A DNA stretch of 64,000 bases from the NCBI GenBank assembly GCA_934481345.1, contig CAKSPF010000009.1:44600-108599 (forward strand). Reading direction: 5' to 3'. Each line of letters begins with the position of its first letter. Position 1 is the stretch's first letter. Below are positions 16,035 to 28,500 of this stretch, piece after piece. Both the position numbers and the translations under genes were made by a program. The notes under the pieces were generated by a model. It did not search any database and was not told the origin of the DNA. It worked only from the letters and a program-made list of their open reading frames with translations. The DNA is from an uncultured Clostridia bacterium (GTDB taxonomy: Bacteria; Bacillota; Clostridia; UMGS1810).

Positions 16035-19000
16035 TTATTTGCCGGCTTCGTTAAACCTTTGCAAAATAGCTGCGGTTTCTGCTCTTGAAGCACTGTTTTT
16101 CGGATTAAACAAGTTTGCGTCATCGCCGAGCATAATGTTTTTTAATTTGCAGTACATAACTGCTTCTGCCGCCCAATCCGAGATGTCATTTATGTCGTTA
16201 TAGTCAAGCCGTATTGCCCATGCACCTTCGGGAGCGCTGCCTTTGTATTTGGCGTATCTGAACATGATTGCGGCAATTTGCTCTCTTGTGATATTATCGT
16301 CCGGAGCAAATTCCGTTTCGCTTATGCCCAGAATTATACCTGTGCTTGCTGCCCAACGCACTGCATCGGAATAGTATTTGCCCGGCTTAATATCTTCAAA
16401 AGGCATCGCGTAGTCGGACGCAGGCATGCCTTCGGCTCTCCACAGAATCGTAACGAGCATTGCGCGGGTAAGCAAGCCGTTCGGATCAAAGGTGGTTTCT
16501 GTTGTTCCGTTGAACAGGCTGTTTTTTACAACGTACTCTATGTTTTTGAAGAACCAGTCGTTTTCGCTAACGTCTGTAAACGGATTTTTCCATTCGGTTA
16601 CGGCAGGTTCATCAGGTTTTGTCGGATTTTCAATCCACTTTGCATAAAGTGTAATACTCTTTGTCACAGCGACATTGAAGTCATAAGGTATTGTGAGCTT
16701 TTTGTCAGCATACCATCCGTCAAATGTATATCCGGATTTTACGGGGTTTTCGGGCTCGGCTGCTTTAAGACCGGATTTTATTTTCTGGTTTGGAACGGTA
16801 CTTCCGCCGTTTGTGTTAAACGAAGCGGTGTAGTAAGGTATACCGCCGCCGGAGGAGCCTGAACCGGAGCTTTTTTGTGTAAGAGCTGCAACGGCGTCTG
16901 AAACGGCTGTTGCGGCATTGTCAATATCGCTTTGCGTAACGCCTGCCGCAGTGAGCATCTGCTCTGCACCCTTAATGGCATCCTGAAGATTGTCCCAGCT
17001 TTTTTCCGTGTATCCGTTATTTTCTATTTTCTTTGCTTCCGCCAAAACTTCTTCCAATGCGGAGTAAATCAAAGTTTTGTCGGCAGTTTCTATAATGACG
17101 CCGTCATACAGAAAATCGTTTCCGCCGAGGGCAAATGCTGCACATACAAGCGTCTGCCCGATAAATCCGGCGGTTACTTTTGTACCGTCAAGCCCGGCTG
17201 AGGAGCCGCCTTTTATTTCAAGCGAAGTGGCCGCCGCATCTGTGACATCAATTTTTTCGCCGCTGTCGGTTATTCCGAAAACTTTAAGCTCTGTGCTTTC
17301 GCCTTCGTCAAGTGCAAGCTTTCCGTCGGTGACGGTTTTGCCATCGCTCAGAATACTTATTGAGCTTATTTCGGAAAGTTTTTTGTTTGTAAGCAGCAGT
17401 CTTTTTACCGTTTCATTTCCAAAGTCATCTCTTGCAATGATTTCCAGATTGATTTTTGCAAGATTTTTTGACGCTCCGAGCGGAAGTGTGCATTTCAGCA
17501 TTTCACCTGCAAAAATATTGCTTTCCGACGGCACAACGGTATTGCCGTTGATTCTGAATGAATATTCTGCGTCTTTGTCTGCCGTTGCCGTTACGGTTAT
17601 GCTGTCGCCGTCAAAGCAATTTCCGCTTGAGGGAGAGGCAAGCATGATGACCGGTGCGGTAGTGTCGATTCTGATTATTTTCTGAACAACAGCATGATCC
17701 CCGTCTTCGTCCGCTGCGAAAAACTCAAGTGTGTAATCTCCGTCCGCAAGACTCACGTTTTGCGAAAACTCCGTGGCTTTATCCGTAAACTCATACCATT
17801 CTCCGTTTTTGGTGCCGGAGTTGATGTACAGTTCACCGCTTACCGGCACATCCGATTTTATCCTGACTGCGCCTGCGGTTTTATCGTAATCAATAAGTAC
17901 GGAGGGCTGCGTCGATTTTTTAAGCGTCACACCCGGAGATGTTTTGTATGCGCTGCAATGATATATTTCTCTGCCGTTTGCATCTTTTACAATGTTGCAC
18001 AGTCTTACTTTTGCGCTGTATTCCTTTTCGGGAGTATAGCCCACGGTCACGGTTTTGCCTGTTGGTTTTCCGTTTTCGTCCATGATAGGCATTTCATACT
18101 GCCCTCCTACGGTGATTTCTTCGCCTTTTCTGAAATAAAGTCCCGTATCGGCAAGCTTTCCGTCTTCAAAAATCTCGACAAGGTATCCGTCAAAGTTTTC
18201 TTCGGTTGTGCTTACTGTGACTTTCAGCTTGTCATCACCGCAATTTTCTATTGCAACGCTGTCGGGAACGCCCGGAGCTTTGCTGTTTGTAATCAGTACC
18301 TTTCCGGCATCGTAGCTGTCAAAGCATACATTTTCATCGCTTAATGTGACTTTAATGCTGTATTCGCCGCTTGACATTTTATCCGGTATCTGAATATCTG
18401 CGCTTTTTGATTTTGCGGATATTTCGGTTTCGTTTAAAACAATATCGTTTTGGATGCCGCTGTCAGAGGCGGAAACAATGATTTTTGCACTGTCGCTTAT
18501 GTTTTCCCCGTCCCATTTAACCGAGAGGATATTTCCGTTCATTTGTGCATTGCATAAGGTCAGTGTGCTGAGCGGATTTACCTTTATGGCGCTTATGTCA
18601 TAAGCGTTGCTGTCGGAAAATTCTATCAGCATTTTTTTTGAGGTGTCGGACTTGGGTATTGCTATATACACTGCATTTCCTGCAATATTGACATTTGCTT
18701 TTCCGAGAGCTTCCTTTTTCTGAGCATCCGTTGCGTCATGTCCCGGAGCGGTGTAATATCTCAGTTCATACTCGGTACCGCCTTGTTTTACGGTCATGCA
18801 TTTTTTAATAGCGGCTTCGGAAATTTCAGAACCGTCGGAACGGCTTACCGAAAGTATATAGTCGGAAGCATCGCCAAAGCTTACAAGATGACTTGTTCTG
18901 TCGGTATTTGTAAGTATTTCTGTCTTAGCGTTTTGCAAATCTAAAAGCCGTATATCGGAATTGTCTGCATTTTTCACTCTTTCATCAAAGTCTGCAACAG

Positions 19001-22000
19001 CCGTGCTTCCCGCACTGTACGAAAGATTTCCGCCGACGGACGCAAACTGCGCTTCACCCGTGGCAGGGTCTGTACCGAGCTGAATCGGTTCGAGCATATT
19101 ATTGTACAGCATTTTTGTCCTTTGAACACCGGCGTCATCGGTTGATGAAAGTGTTTCGAAATTCTGATTTCCGCTTGGATTGCCGTGTGTAAATTCAATA
19201 CTGCCGCCCCAATAATATGTAAATCCGACTTTTATAAGGCTAAGCACCTCAACGGCTCCCCAAACCTTTTGGCTGCCGCCTCCGAGCTCTGCCGAGGCAA
19301 GCTCCATGCCGCCGACAATCGGGATATACTGCGGAAGTCCGATTGATACATTTAAAACAAACTGAATGAAGTCAGCCGTATCTTTGCCTGCTGCCGCCGT
19401 TATTGTAAATCTGCCGTTCATAATCTGCATAAAGTTTACTCCGGCAGACAGATTCAGATTGAAATTCGGATACCAGCCGACAGCTACTTCTCCGCCTTCA
19501 ATAAATTTTGCGTCTTTGAGCATTTTGAGGCTCAGATCGTCAAAAGATATTTTAAGGGAACGCAATGAAAGCTCAAGATCCGCGTTACCCGTCAGAATCT
19601 TGGTTATATCAAATTCAACATGAAGCAGTAAAGTGAGCGGAGGAACACCGTCTTTGCCGTAGATGGTTTCATACATATTGTCAAATCCGCCGCCTCCTCC
19701 GGTTACCCAAAGCACGCCCAGTCCGTCAACGTTAACACCCGGTTCAAATCCGCCTATTGTGAAATAAAGCTTATCGGGAATGGGCGCACCGTCCGGTGAC
19801 GATTTTACAACCAGTGATAAAGCCAGCGAGATATTGGCGGTTTCGACTTCTGCGTCTACGCCTACTTTATATCCGTTTATTGTGTTGACGCTAAGATTTC
19901 CCTCGATTTTATTCGGAAGGAATTTTACAAGCTGCGGAAGAGAAATGTGCGCGTCCATGTTGATACCGATATATCCCGGATTTTTGCCGCCGTAGAGTAT
20001 ATCGTGTATTGAGGCGCCTGCTTCAACGCGGTTTGCCTCTTCATTTGATGGGGGAACATCTTTTTCCTTTGTCTGCGAACGGAATTCTCCGGCGTCTTCG
20101 TCAAATGTAAGACCGAAGGTATAGCCGTCGTCAAGGTCGCCGTGCTCCACTTCAACGTAATCTGTCGACCAGCGTGCGCCTGCGGCAGTGTTTTGACGTA
20201 CAGCCGCTGCACCGCCCGGAGTCATAAAGCTGAGGTCAAGACTTCCGCCGAAGGATATTATATCGGATTTTGTATTGTCGCTGTTTTGAATTTTGCCGAG
20301 AACACCGTATTTCATATCAATCAGAAATCCACCGACAGTAGTCAAAATGTCAAAAGCATTATCCCATTTGAGTTCGATAAAGTCCTGATTGCCGACAAGC
20401 TCGCCGTTTTCCTCAACTTCGCCGTCCTCGTTGTATACCGGAATAATATATTCTGTTCCGCTTTTTAATCTGAATGCGGCGGTGCCGTTTCTCACGGTGG
20501 TGTTTGCGCCGACAGTTGTTATTTTTCCGTCCATAAGGACTTCGACAGTGCCGTTTTCCTTTTCCTCCAGAGTAAGGTCGTCACCGCGGTAATTGAGGAT
20601 ATGGTTAATATTCACATCTTTGTCTTTGCCGACAAGTCGGTAAAACTTTTTGTTGGTTCTGTCTTGGCTTATATCTCCTCTGAAAGAAAGAAGAAGCTTT
20701 TCTTCGTCAATATCCGCCTTTTGAAATTCGCTTTCGCTTTTGTACGGAACAACGGTGTATTTGTTGTTTTCGCCTCTTTGAACAGTAACGATTCCGTAGA
20801 ATGAGTTGCTGTATTTTGCATCGCCCGATACCTGAACAATCATAGCGTCTGAGGTGAAATCGGCGGGAACACCGTCAAGAGCGGGTTCGTTGGTGCCGTT
20901 TTTCCACAGAAAATGCAGTTGGTATCTGCCGGGTTCCATATAATCCTCCAGCATCATACTTACATCAGCGGAATTGCCGCCTTGTTCAAAAATCAGATTT
21001 TCTACAGGTATTTCATAGCTTGTGCCGTTTTCTCCGCGGAGCTCGATTTTGTTCAGCAAATCACTTCTGAAAAATTCCGTGCCGCGGCCTGTAACCGTTA
21101 TATACCGTATATCGCGGTTGTAAATAATGTCCGGGCCGAGTCCGCTAAGCGTAATTGCAGGAAGGCTTGAGTCTTTGCCGGGGAGTATGATATGGTTTTC
21201 CGTAGTGCCGAGGCAATAGTCCTCCGCATAATATCCGAGTTCGTTTATGCTTTCGTCCATGTCGAAAACCTTTATAACGAATGTGCCGAGCTGTGCACGC
21301 TCCTGCGGCGTAAACTTAAAATCAAAATATGTAATGCGGTTTTCGCCGGACTTAAAGTCAGCAATATCCGTATAAATCGGATCGGCATTATCATATTTTA
21401 TCCAGTTGCCGCCGTCGGTCTGCCGCTGTGTTTCAAATCCCAGGGCATAGGCAACAACGGCAAGGTTTTTGTAATTTTTGCCTGCGTACTGCGGGTTGGT
21501 AAGATTTACATTGACGCGCACAACGTTTTCGGTTCCTTCCGAGCCTTTGTATGCGGTTTTGGAGCTGTCTGTGAACTCCAACTTTGATGGTGCGGTCGTG
21601 TTTATGATTATTTTGTTTTCTTTATTTTTGAGGTTGGCTGTAACACCGTAATATGTAGAAAATGACTTTTCCTGCCCGGGAAGGACGCTTCCCAAGTCAT
21701 AATACAGCGCCGCGGCGCTGTCTGCCGTTTTTTTATCGTTGAGATTATTTGTAAAATTCAGTGTTTCGTCCGGAGTGTAGTCAAACACCGTGGAGGCAAT
21801 GTTTGCCCAGTGTGCAAAGGTCATTTTATATGGCTTTTGCTCTGTGAAAACACTGTTTACTCCGTATCCGACAATGTTTGACGAATACGGATTATCTCTA
21901 ACGAAATAATCGGACGGCATTCTCACTGTCGGATCAGCCGAAGAATCCCAGGTTCTCTCAAACTCAAAGTATTCATATCCCTGACCTAAATTTTGCCTGG

Positions 22001-22550
22001 GTACTTCATAATAACCGTAATCATTCTCGCCGAGCTGAGTATCTATAAGCACACGGCTTTTAACCGTTTTTGCGCTTGTTGAATTATTTTTGAAGGTGTA
22101 GGTTATCATTGCTGTACCGAGCTGTTCGGACGCGTCGTTGTTGACGAGGGAAATTTTTTGCTCCGCCGAATAACCGTCAGCGCTCCAGGTGCTTGTTATG
22201 CAGTCGCCGCCGGGTTCAAGCCGGGTAACAACTTCAGAGGCGCCGATGTCGGAATCATATTTGTTTCCGAATACATATTCATCGGAGTCAACCCGAAAAG
22301 AGGTGAAAGATGTATCGAAGTTTTCTCCTCTGTGGGTGAGCAGAACATTGTCATCGCTTTTTTTGAGTATATCGCCGTCAAGAGTTGAAATTACATATCC
22401 TCCGTTTTCTTTGTTTACAATAACTTTTATATACTGATTTGATATTTCAAGCGTTTTAGCGTCATCTATCCCGGCAAAGGCAAGCTGTGCCGGGATTGCC
22501 GCGAGAATTACCGAAACGGTCAGCAGTACGGATATAAAACGTTTAAACAT
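16035..22550 (-). CDS. giant SLH-anchored surface protein B1
   Basis: A 2171-aa secreted protein. The signal peptide is at residues 1-26 (VILAAIPAQLAFA). The long N-terminal part is a beta-rich region with shared segments such as EISNQYIKVIVNKENGGYVI, DEYVFGNKY and FAHWANIASTVFDYTPDE, closely matched in B2. Ig-like modules follow. Near residue 1830 is a FIVAR-type helical domain, near 1910 an InlB-like repeat (GYTFDGWYADKKLTIPYDF). The last 180 residues are three SLH domains (FTDVSENDWFFKNIEYVVKN, GISETEFAPDDNITREQIAA, SRAETAAILQRF). SLH domains hold proteins on the cell wall by its secondary polymers. ATG 22550 is preferred over GTG 22562, which lies within the GGAGGTG ribosome binding site. 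It is the second gene of an operon with A1. Confidence 0.88.
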   Translation of the reverse strand: MFKRFISVLLTVSVILAAIPAQLAFAGIDDAKTLEISNQYIKVIVNKENGGYVISTLDGDILKKSDDNVLLTHRGENFDTSFTSFRVDSDEYVFGNKYDSDIGASEVVTRLEPGGDCITSTWSADGYSAEQKISLVNNDASEQLGTAMITYTFKNNSTSAKTVKSRVLIDTQLGENDYGYYEVPRQNLGQGYEYFEFERTWDSSADPTVRMPSDYFVRDNPYSSNIVGYGVNSVFTEQKPYKMTFAHWANIASTVFDYTPDETLNFTNNLNDKKTADSAAALYYDLGSVLPGQEKSFSTYYGVTANLKNKENKIIINTTAPSKLEFTDSSKTAYKGSEGTENVVRVNVNLTNPQYAGKNYKNLAVVAYALGFETQRQTDGGNWIKYDNADPIYTDIADFKSGENRITYFDFKFTPQERAQLGTFVIKVFDMDESINELGYYAEDYCLGTTENHIILPGKDSSLPAITLSGLGPDIIYNRDIRYITVTGRGTEFFRSDLLNKIELRGENGTSYEIPVENLIFEQGGNSADVSMMLEDYMEPGRYQLHFLWKNGTNEPALDGVPADFTSDAMIVQVSGDAKYSNSFYGIVTVQRGENNKYTVVPYKSESEFQKADIDEEKLLLSFRGDISQDRTNKKFYRLVGKDKDVNINHILNYRGDDLTLEEKENGTVEVLMDGKITTVGANTTVRNGTAAFRLKSGTEYIIPVYNEDGEVEENGELVGNQDFIELKWDNAFDILTTVGGFLIDMKYGVLGKIQNSDNTKSDIISFGGSLDLSFMTPGGAAAVRQNTAAGARWSTDYVEVEHGDLDDGYTFGLTFDEDAGEFRSQTKEKDVPPSNEEANRVEAGASIHDILYGGKNPGYIGINMDAHISLPQLVKFLPNKIEGNLSVNTINGYKVGVDAEVETANISLALSLVVKSSPDGAPIPDKLYFTIGGFEPGVNVDGLGVLWVTGGGGGFDNMYETIYGKDGVPPLTLLLHVEFDITKILTGNADLELSLRSLKISFDDLSLKMLKDAKFIEGGEVAVGWYPNFNLNLSAGVNFMQIMNGRFTITAAAGKDTADFIQFVLNVSIGLPQYIPIVGGMELASAELGGGSQKVWGAVEVLSLIKVGFTYYWGGSIEFTHGNPSGNQNFETLSSTDDAGVQRTKMLYNNMLEPIQLGTDPATGEAQFASVGGNLSYSAGSTAVADFDERVKNADNSDIRLLDLQNAKTEILTNTDRTSHLVSFGDASDYILSVSRSDGSEISEAAIKKCMTVKQGGTEYELRYYTAPGHDATDAQKKEALGKANVNIAGNAVYIAIPKSDTSKKMLIEFSDSNAYDISAIKVNPLSTLTLCNAQMNGNILSVKWDGENISDSAKIIVSASDSGIQNDIVLNETEISAKSKSADIQIPDKMSSGEYSIKVTLSDENVCFDSYDAGKVLITNSKAPGVPDSVAIENCGDDKLKVTVSTTEENFDGYLVEIFEDGKLADTGLYFRKGEEITVGGQYEMPIMDENGKPTGKTVTVGYTPEKEYSAKVRLCNIVKDANGREIYHCSAYKTSPGVTLKKSTQPSVLIDYDKTAGAVRIKSDVPVSGELYINSGTKNGEWYEFTDKATEFSQNVSLADGDYTLEFFAADEDGDHAVVQKIIRIDTTAPVIMLASPSSGNCFDGDSITVTATADKDAEYSFRINGNTVVPSESNIFAGEMLKCTLPLGASKNLAKINLEIIARDDFGNETVKRLLLTNKKLSEISSISILSDGKTVTDGKLALDEGESTELKVFGITDSGEKIDVTDAAATSLEIKGGSSAGLDGTKVTAGFIGQTLVCAAFALGGNDFLYDGVIIETADKTLIYSALEEVLAEAKKIENNGYTEKSWDNLQDAIKGAEQMLTAAGVTQSDIDNAATAVSDAVAALTQKSSGSGSSGGGIPYYTASFNTNGGSTVPNQKIKSGLKAAEPENPVKSGYTFDGWYADKKLTIPYDFNVAVTKSITLYAKWIENPTKPDEPAVTEWKNPFTDVSENDWFFKNIEYVVKNSLFNGTTETTFDPNGLLTRAMLVTILWRAEGMPASDYAMPFEDIKPGKYYSDAVRWAASTGIILGISETEFAPDDNITREQIAAIMFRYAKYKGSAPEGAWAIRLDYNDINDISDWAAEAVMYCKLKNIMLGDDANLFNPKNSASRAETAAILQRFNEAGK

Positions 22551-22571
22551 ATTGTTTTGCACCTCCCTTTC

Positions 22572-25500
22572 TTAATATATATATAAATAAAGCAGATACA
22601 TTTTTCTGTTGCTTTCCTGTGCAAGAATTGTGTAGTATCCGTTTTGCGATGCGTCAAAGCCTTCGTCTGCGTTAAATCCCTTTGCGTATTTCATCTGCGC
22701 CGCTGTCTTATATCCTTTTGCGTAATAATACTTTGCGGTTTCGCTTGAGCCGTTTAATCGGATTGTGCCTTTTGCGGAGGTGAACACATCATTTGCATAA
22801 ATCAGCGCTCCGTTTACGGTGAAGGTATATATATCTTTTACGACAGTAACCGTCCGTGTTTTTTCGGCTGTATTTCCGAGCCGGTCTTCGGCGGTAATTT
22901 TTGCTGTGTATGTGCCTTCTTTGTCAAGGCTGACTTTGCTTATGTCTGCGCTTATCTTTATGCCCGGGGTTGTATTTTTAAGGCTGCCGCTCTTGTCACC
23001 CATAGGCGATGTTGCTCCGGACTGCAAATCCGCAGCCGTGATGTCTTCTAAAATTTTAGCTTTTGCATCATCTTCGCTTATACCGGTATTTATAACAACC
23101 GCATTTTTACCGAATTTTATTGTCGGCGCTGTTTTATCGATAACGGAAATATTTGTTTCAACTGAGTTTTCATGTCCCCATTTGTCATTTGCCGTTACTT
23201 TGTAGGAACCGTTTTCCGAAACAACAAAACTGTAGTTGTAGGATTTGCCGTCTAAGTCAATGTTTTCTGCCTTTACCGAAATCGGTGTGCCGGATTTTGT
23301 TTCAGCCGTCACCGTTATTCCGTCAGCTGTCGTATCTGTGACATTCAAAAGAATACGCACATCTTTGCTTGTGTAGAAATTGCCTGCTATGTAGCTGTCG
23401 TTTCCGGAGAGCTCGGCGCCGTTTCCGACAAAATCCATATTCATTTTGATATTCGGAGCAAGGCCGTCGATTTCCGATATAACGGGGTAGTCGCTGAATA
23501 CGTTGCCGGCTCTGTCTGTAAAGTTGAAAATATGCGAGCCGTTTTTGTCAGCGGTGACAATGTGTTTGTTTTTGTAACCGTCTTCGTGATTTTGAAGAAG
23601 CATAACTTCTTCGCCGTCTGCAAAGACGTATTCGATTTTGACAATGTTATTTTCCTTATCAAACACGATGTTCGGATAGCCCTCGGCAAGTTTTGGAGCA
23701 TCACGGTCAATAACCGTAATCGGTCCGTCCTCCGGACGCCACAGTGTAAGCGCATTTCCTCTGAGGTCGTAAACCGTGAGCTTTGCACGGCAATTTTGAA
23801 TAAACTCAACCGTAAGAGTGCTGCCGCTTGCCGCAGCGGTTACATATTTGTCTGTGGGATGGAGTTCTTCAGCCTCGCCCATGCTCTTGAAAGCTTTGAC
23901 TTCCGCACCGCTGAGCTGTTCGTTAAATGTCATGAAAAGTTTTATTGTGCTGTTTGTCGGCATGGCAAGAAGCGCTGCAATTTCTTCCCTCGTTCTTGCG
24001 TCCACGAGGCTTTGCCAACCCTCGGAAACAATCTTAGGAGGCTCTTTGTCAATGGTGAGGACTGCGATTGCGACTGTTCCCACATTGCCTGCCTTATCCG
24101 TCATGATAAATCTTCCGGCTCCGTTTATGTCAAGATCGGTATAGTATCCGTTTTCGTCGCTTTTCAGTTCAAATGCCGTTCCGTCGGCTTTGGTTCCCGT
24201 TACATACACGCCGTTTTCCGCCAAATCCGTATCCTGTGTGACAAGGTATGCTTTGACAGTATCTCCGACCGGCTTATAATAAACCGTACCTGAGGGCGCT
24301 GTTAAATCAATAGTATTTGCCGGAAGAACAACTAAAGCATTGATTGAATTTTCGCTGCCTGTTCCCGTAAGCGTCAGATTAACAGCTCTTTCTTCACTGC
24401 TTTCCGTGGTAAACATAACAAGCTTTTCCTTGGCATACAATGCCGTGCCCTGCGGCAGACTGCCGTTTGCCGAAATTGCGGAAGAAACGGTTTCGCCGTT
24501 TTGGTTAAGCGCTTCTATCTTTACGGATACAGCTCTGTTTAGCGGACCTATGTCCGTTACTTTGCCGTTTATGCCGAACTGTCCGACAGTCCTGAAGCCG
24601 TTTTCGTCGGCTGCAGTGTATGTCAGGCGGTAATCGGTTATTTTATTGTCGGCTCTTTGGGCAAATGCAATGTCCGAAGCGTCGGCGGTGTATGAGCCTT
24701 CGTTTCCTGCTGCGTCACGGAATCGGAAGGTGTATTCTTTTTCCGATGAGCCGTATTCAAAGGTAACGGATGACGGCACTGCTCCGTCTGCGGACGGTAT
24801 CAAAGTTACTCCGTCTTCGCTGAAGCCCTCGATTGAATACGTTACGGAATAGATGTGCTTTGCACCTGTTTCAACATCTGTTTCGATTTCCGCATTGAAG
24901 CTGATAATTGCCTCCGGTGCGGTTTTGTCGATATTTATTATCGGAATGTTAAATTCTCTTGTCTGTCCGAGCTCAGAATTTGTGAGCGAATAATTAAGCA
25001 ATCCGTTTTCGTTTAGTGTAAATTCTGTTTTGCCGCCGTCAACGGACAGATTTTTGGTTTTGCTTGTGTCAATTCTGACCTGTATATCCGACGATACCGG
25101 AGTCTGCGGTGTTATTTCATTGCCGTTTGCGGTAAATATCAGCGAATGATTAAATGCCGCTCCGAAAATGTCGGCATAAACATTTTCGGTTCTGCTCTCT
25201 CCGAACAAATCGGTATATTCTATCTGTGTTATTCCGTCGCTGTATACGGCAACATCAGCGTGAGATGCACAATATCCGGTATCTGTACCGGCAAGCTTTA
25301 CGGGAACGCTGAAATCAAGTGTTTTGCCGTAGCTGTAAACAGGATAACCGTTTGCATTCTTCGCATTTGTGATTTCCGGCTTTATACCGCAGAGCGGTGA
25401 TTTGAAATTGTATGTATATTCAGTTTTGTTTCCGGCGCTGTCCTCAATCACAAGTACGGCGGAGGTGAGCGGAACAGAGTCGGAATACTTAACGTAAATT

Positions 25501-28500
25501 TCTGCATCAATTTCTCCTGTTTCGCTGTTGAAACCGCCCGAAACAATGCCGGGTACATTTTTGATGTTATATTTTGCATCATCTGCCGATTCGTTTTCAG
25601 TAAGGAATTTTGAATAAGCCTTGTCGAATTTCAGATATACATTTTTTACCGTTTGGTCTGTCTTTGCTTTTACCGAAAACTTTCCGCTATCTTCGGTAAA
25701 GGCCGGTTCTTCTGTGAACTCAGGGGGCACGTTTGACACATTATTTATGTAATAACGAGGAAAATCCATGCCGTCGCTCATTACTTCGACCATTTCTCCG
25801 TTAACCATGATAGAGGTGCTTCTGTTGCCGGCATTGTCTTGTGCATCAGGAGTAAAATATCCGTTGCTTATAAAGTGATATATTCCGCCGCCATCAGGAA
25901 CAACCCTTACATAATCTTTATAAAAATGTGTATCCGTTGCTTCGTCATATCCGCTCCAGACAGACATCTGATCTTCGGGCGGTATGCTGTCAAGGTCATC
26001 GCTTTTTACAGCTTCTCTCCAAGCGTCCAGTACAACTTCGCCGCTGCCGTAAATCATATTCGGATTCGGTGTATCGACAACGGTAGTGCCGTCGGGTGCC
26101 GTTTGAGTGTCGCTGAGTGAATTAACCTTGACGAGCACTTCGTTTGTCCTGCGTTCGGTTTCGGATATTGAAATATCAAACAGAGGTTCCGTATTGTCGC
26201 GGCGTATCTTCATAACGTACAAAGGCGACATATTTCCTCTTTCCGGGTGTTCAAATCTGTAGTAAAGTTTAACTTCAAGGATTTCATTTTCATCACCGAA
26301 AAGATATTTTCCTATATCGAACGGCTCGGACATAACTTCATAGCTGTCGGCTTGAAATGCGAGAACATCGGTGAGATTTTCGGGGTCCGTTCCGATATGA
26401 ACCGCAAGTTTTGACGTATTGTTTGTATCAACCGTGTTCTGAACGGGCGCGCCGTAGTATGCTATATCGCTTTCGCTGTAGCTTCCTCCGGCAGCGGAAA
26501 AACGGATAAATTCATTGTAGCCGCTTGTTTCGGGATAACTTGTCATTACCGTGTAAACCGGTATGCCGGCGGTGACATCATTTCCGTTTCGGTCAAATAC
26601 CGCTTCGGTGTTTTTCATTTCATAATTATCCAGTTCACGGTAACGGGACATCCAGCGTCCTGTATCATACCAGGTACTGTTTATATAGCCTTTCGGAGTA
26701 TTGTTGAAGGCAAAATATGTTATCGGTTTGCTTTCGGACGGTATACCACCGATATAGCTCATATTGCAGACAAATTCATATCTGACTGAACCGGTGTTCA
26801 TATCATCATCGGTCACAGAGTATTCAGGCTCGATTTTGCTCAGATCAATATCGACAATTGCCGACTCGCTGCTCAAAATACCGCCGAAATTTAAATCGCT
26901 TAAATTCCACTTTTCAATAACGGTGCGTTCTTTTTCGGCGCCGTTAATACCGGTACCCTCATATACAACCTTTTCTAAAGTTACAGAGCTGTTTGCTGTA
27001 TCAACACGGTCAAAAGCCGTTACAGGGTCTTTGCATAGGTTAAATTCCGCCTGTGCAAAGCCGTACAGATTAGGGGTGTTTAGAGGATATTCGTATTTAT
27101 CTGTATCGCTTGCCCATATCAGACCCGATTTTTCGGCATCTCTTATATAGTCAACCCTTTTTCCGACGCTGTCATTTGTTGAAAAACGCCGTTGCTGTAC
27201 AGAAGCTTTCGGAGCGCCGTATACAGTATTGAATTCAAGTGTTTTGACAAGTGTGCCGCCTTCTCTTTTCTCCGCCGCGATTATAAGCATAATAGGACGG
27301 GAGGTTTCGGCCGGAGTAATATCCGCTCCGTAGCTTTCATCAGCGGAATTGATTTCTGCAACCGGTGTATTTCCGGTAAGCTCGGTAACCGGCAGTGTAA
27401 TCACCGTCGGATCAAATACGCAGTTGTATTTTTCTGCGCGGGATTTCATGTCTTCAAGGTAATTATCGGCTATATAAGCCGCCGTATCCGAAACGTTTGC
27501 CGGTTTTTCCGCCCACACATACCAATATGATACTGCATTTGCCACCGTAAATTCCACAAAAGGATATTCACCCGAAAAATACTGTTTTTCGGTATCGGCT
27601 TTCCAGTTAATTTCCGTGTATGTTCTGTCATAGTTTACGGAGAGCTTTGAAACATCGCTCTCGTTTTCGTGTGAATCCTTTGCTTTGAGCCATAATACCC
27701 TTGTGTGTATCATATTTCCTTCGGGAAGGTCGGGTGCGGTCAGTGTGCCGCTTTTTCCGGATGCCGAAGTATATGATGAAGGCTCGGTGTTTTCGTCTTC
27801 GGAAAATCCGTACATATATGTAATCTCATCATCCATATCGGAAATATCAACAATGATGTTTTCCTGAATTACAGACAGGCTGACAGTCGGTGCAAGCGTA
27901 TCGGAGCCGTTCCATTCCGGTGATGAAAAGCTCTTTTCCGCACTTGCAGAGTTGCCGGCTTCATCAGAAACAAAAACGCTTATATCAATTTTGTCCGCTT
28001 CGCTTTTCTGAGGCAGTCTGATAAAACCGTATGCCGTGCATTTGCCGTTTTTGTTGATTAACGGTGAGCTGAACGATACATTCAGGGTATCTGCCGCACC
28101 TTTTCGCCATGCTGAGTCATTATAGCTTTCGGAGGATGCAGCCTGATAATACATCCCGCCGTCTGCCGTCCTTCCGTTCGCTCTGACGGTAAATGCCGCG
28201 TCGCAGCCCTCCGCGGAAGCGTCGTCTGCAATAGCTGTTATCAGTATAATGCCGTCTGAGGTTTCGCTTGCCGACACCTCTATTACAGGTGCGTCAAAGT
28301 CAAGCTTGTATTGTTTGTCGGGAGAAATGCTGTATTGCGCTATTTTGTTCTCAGCACCGGACGGAATATCGGCGGGCGAGAGTATACTGCTGCTGTCTGC
28401 TGTATAATTCATCAGCGTGTATCCCGAATCATCCTTAACCTTGTTTTTGCCGGAGGAAACGGAAATAATTCCGACCGATTTGCCCTCCGTCTTATGTCCC

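Noticed and set aside
23532..24293. A 253-codon plus-strand open frame inside giant gene A1
   Set aside because: Shadow of the real minus-strand gene; no ribosome binding site or recognisable domain.
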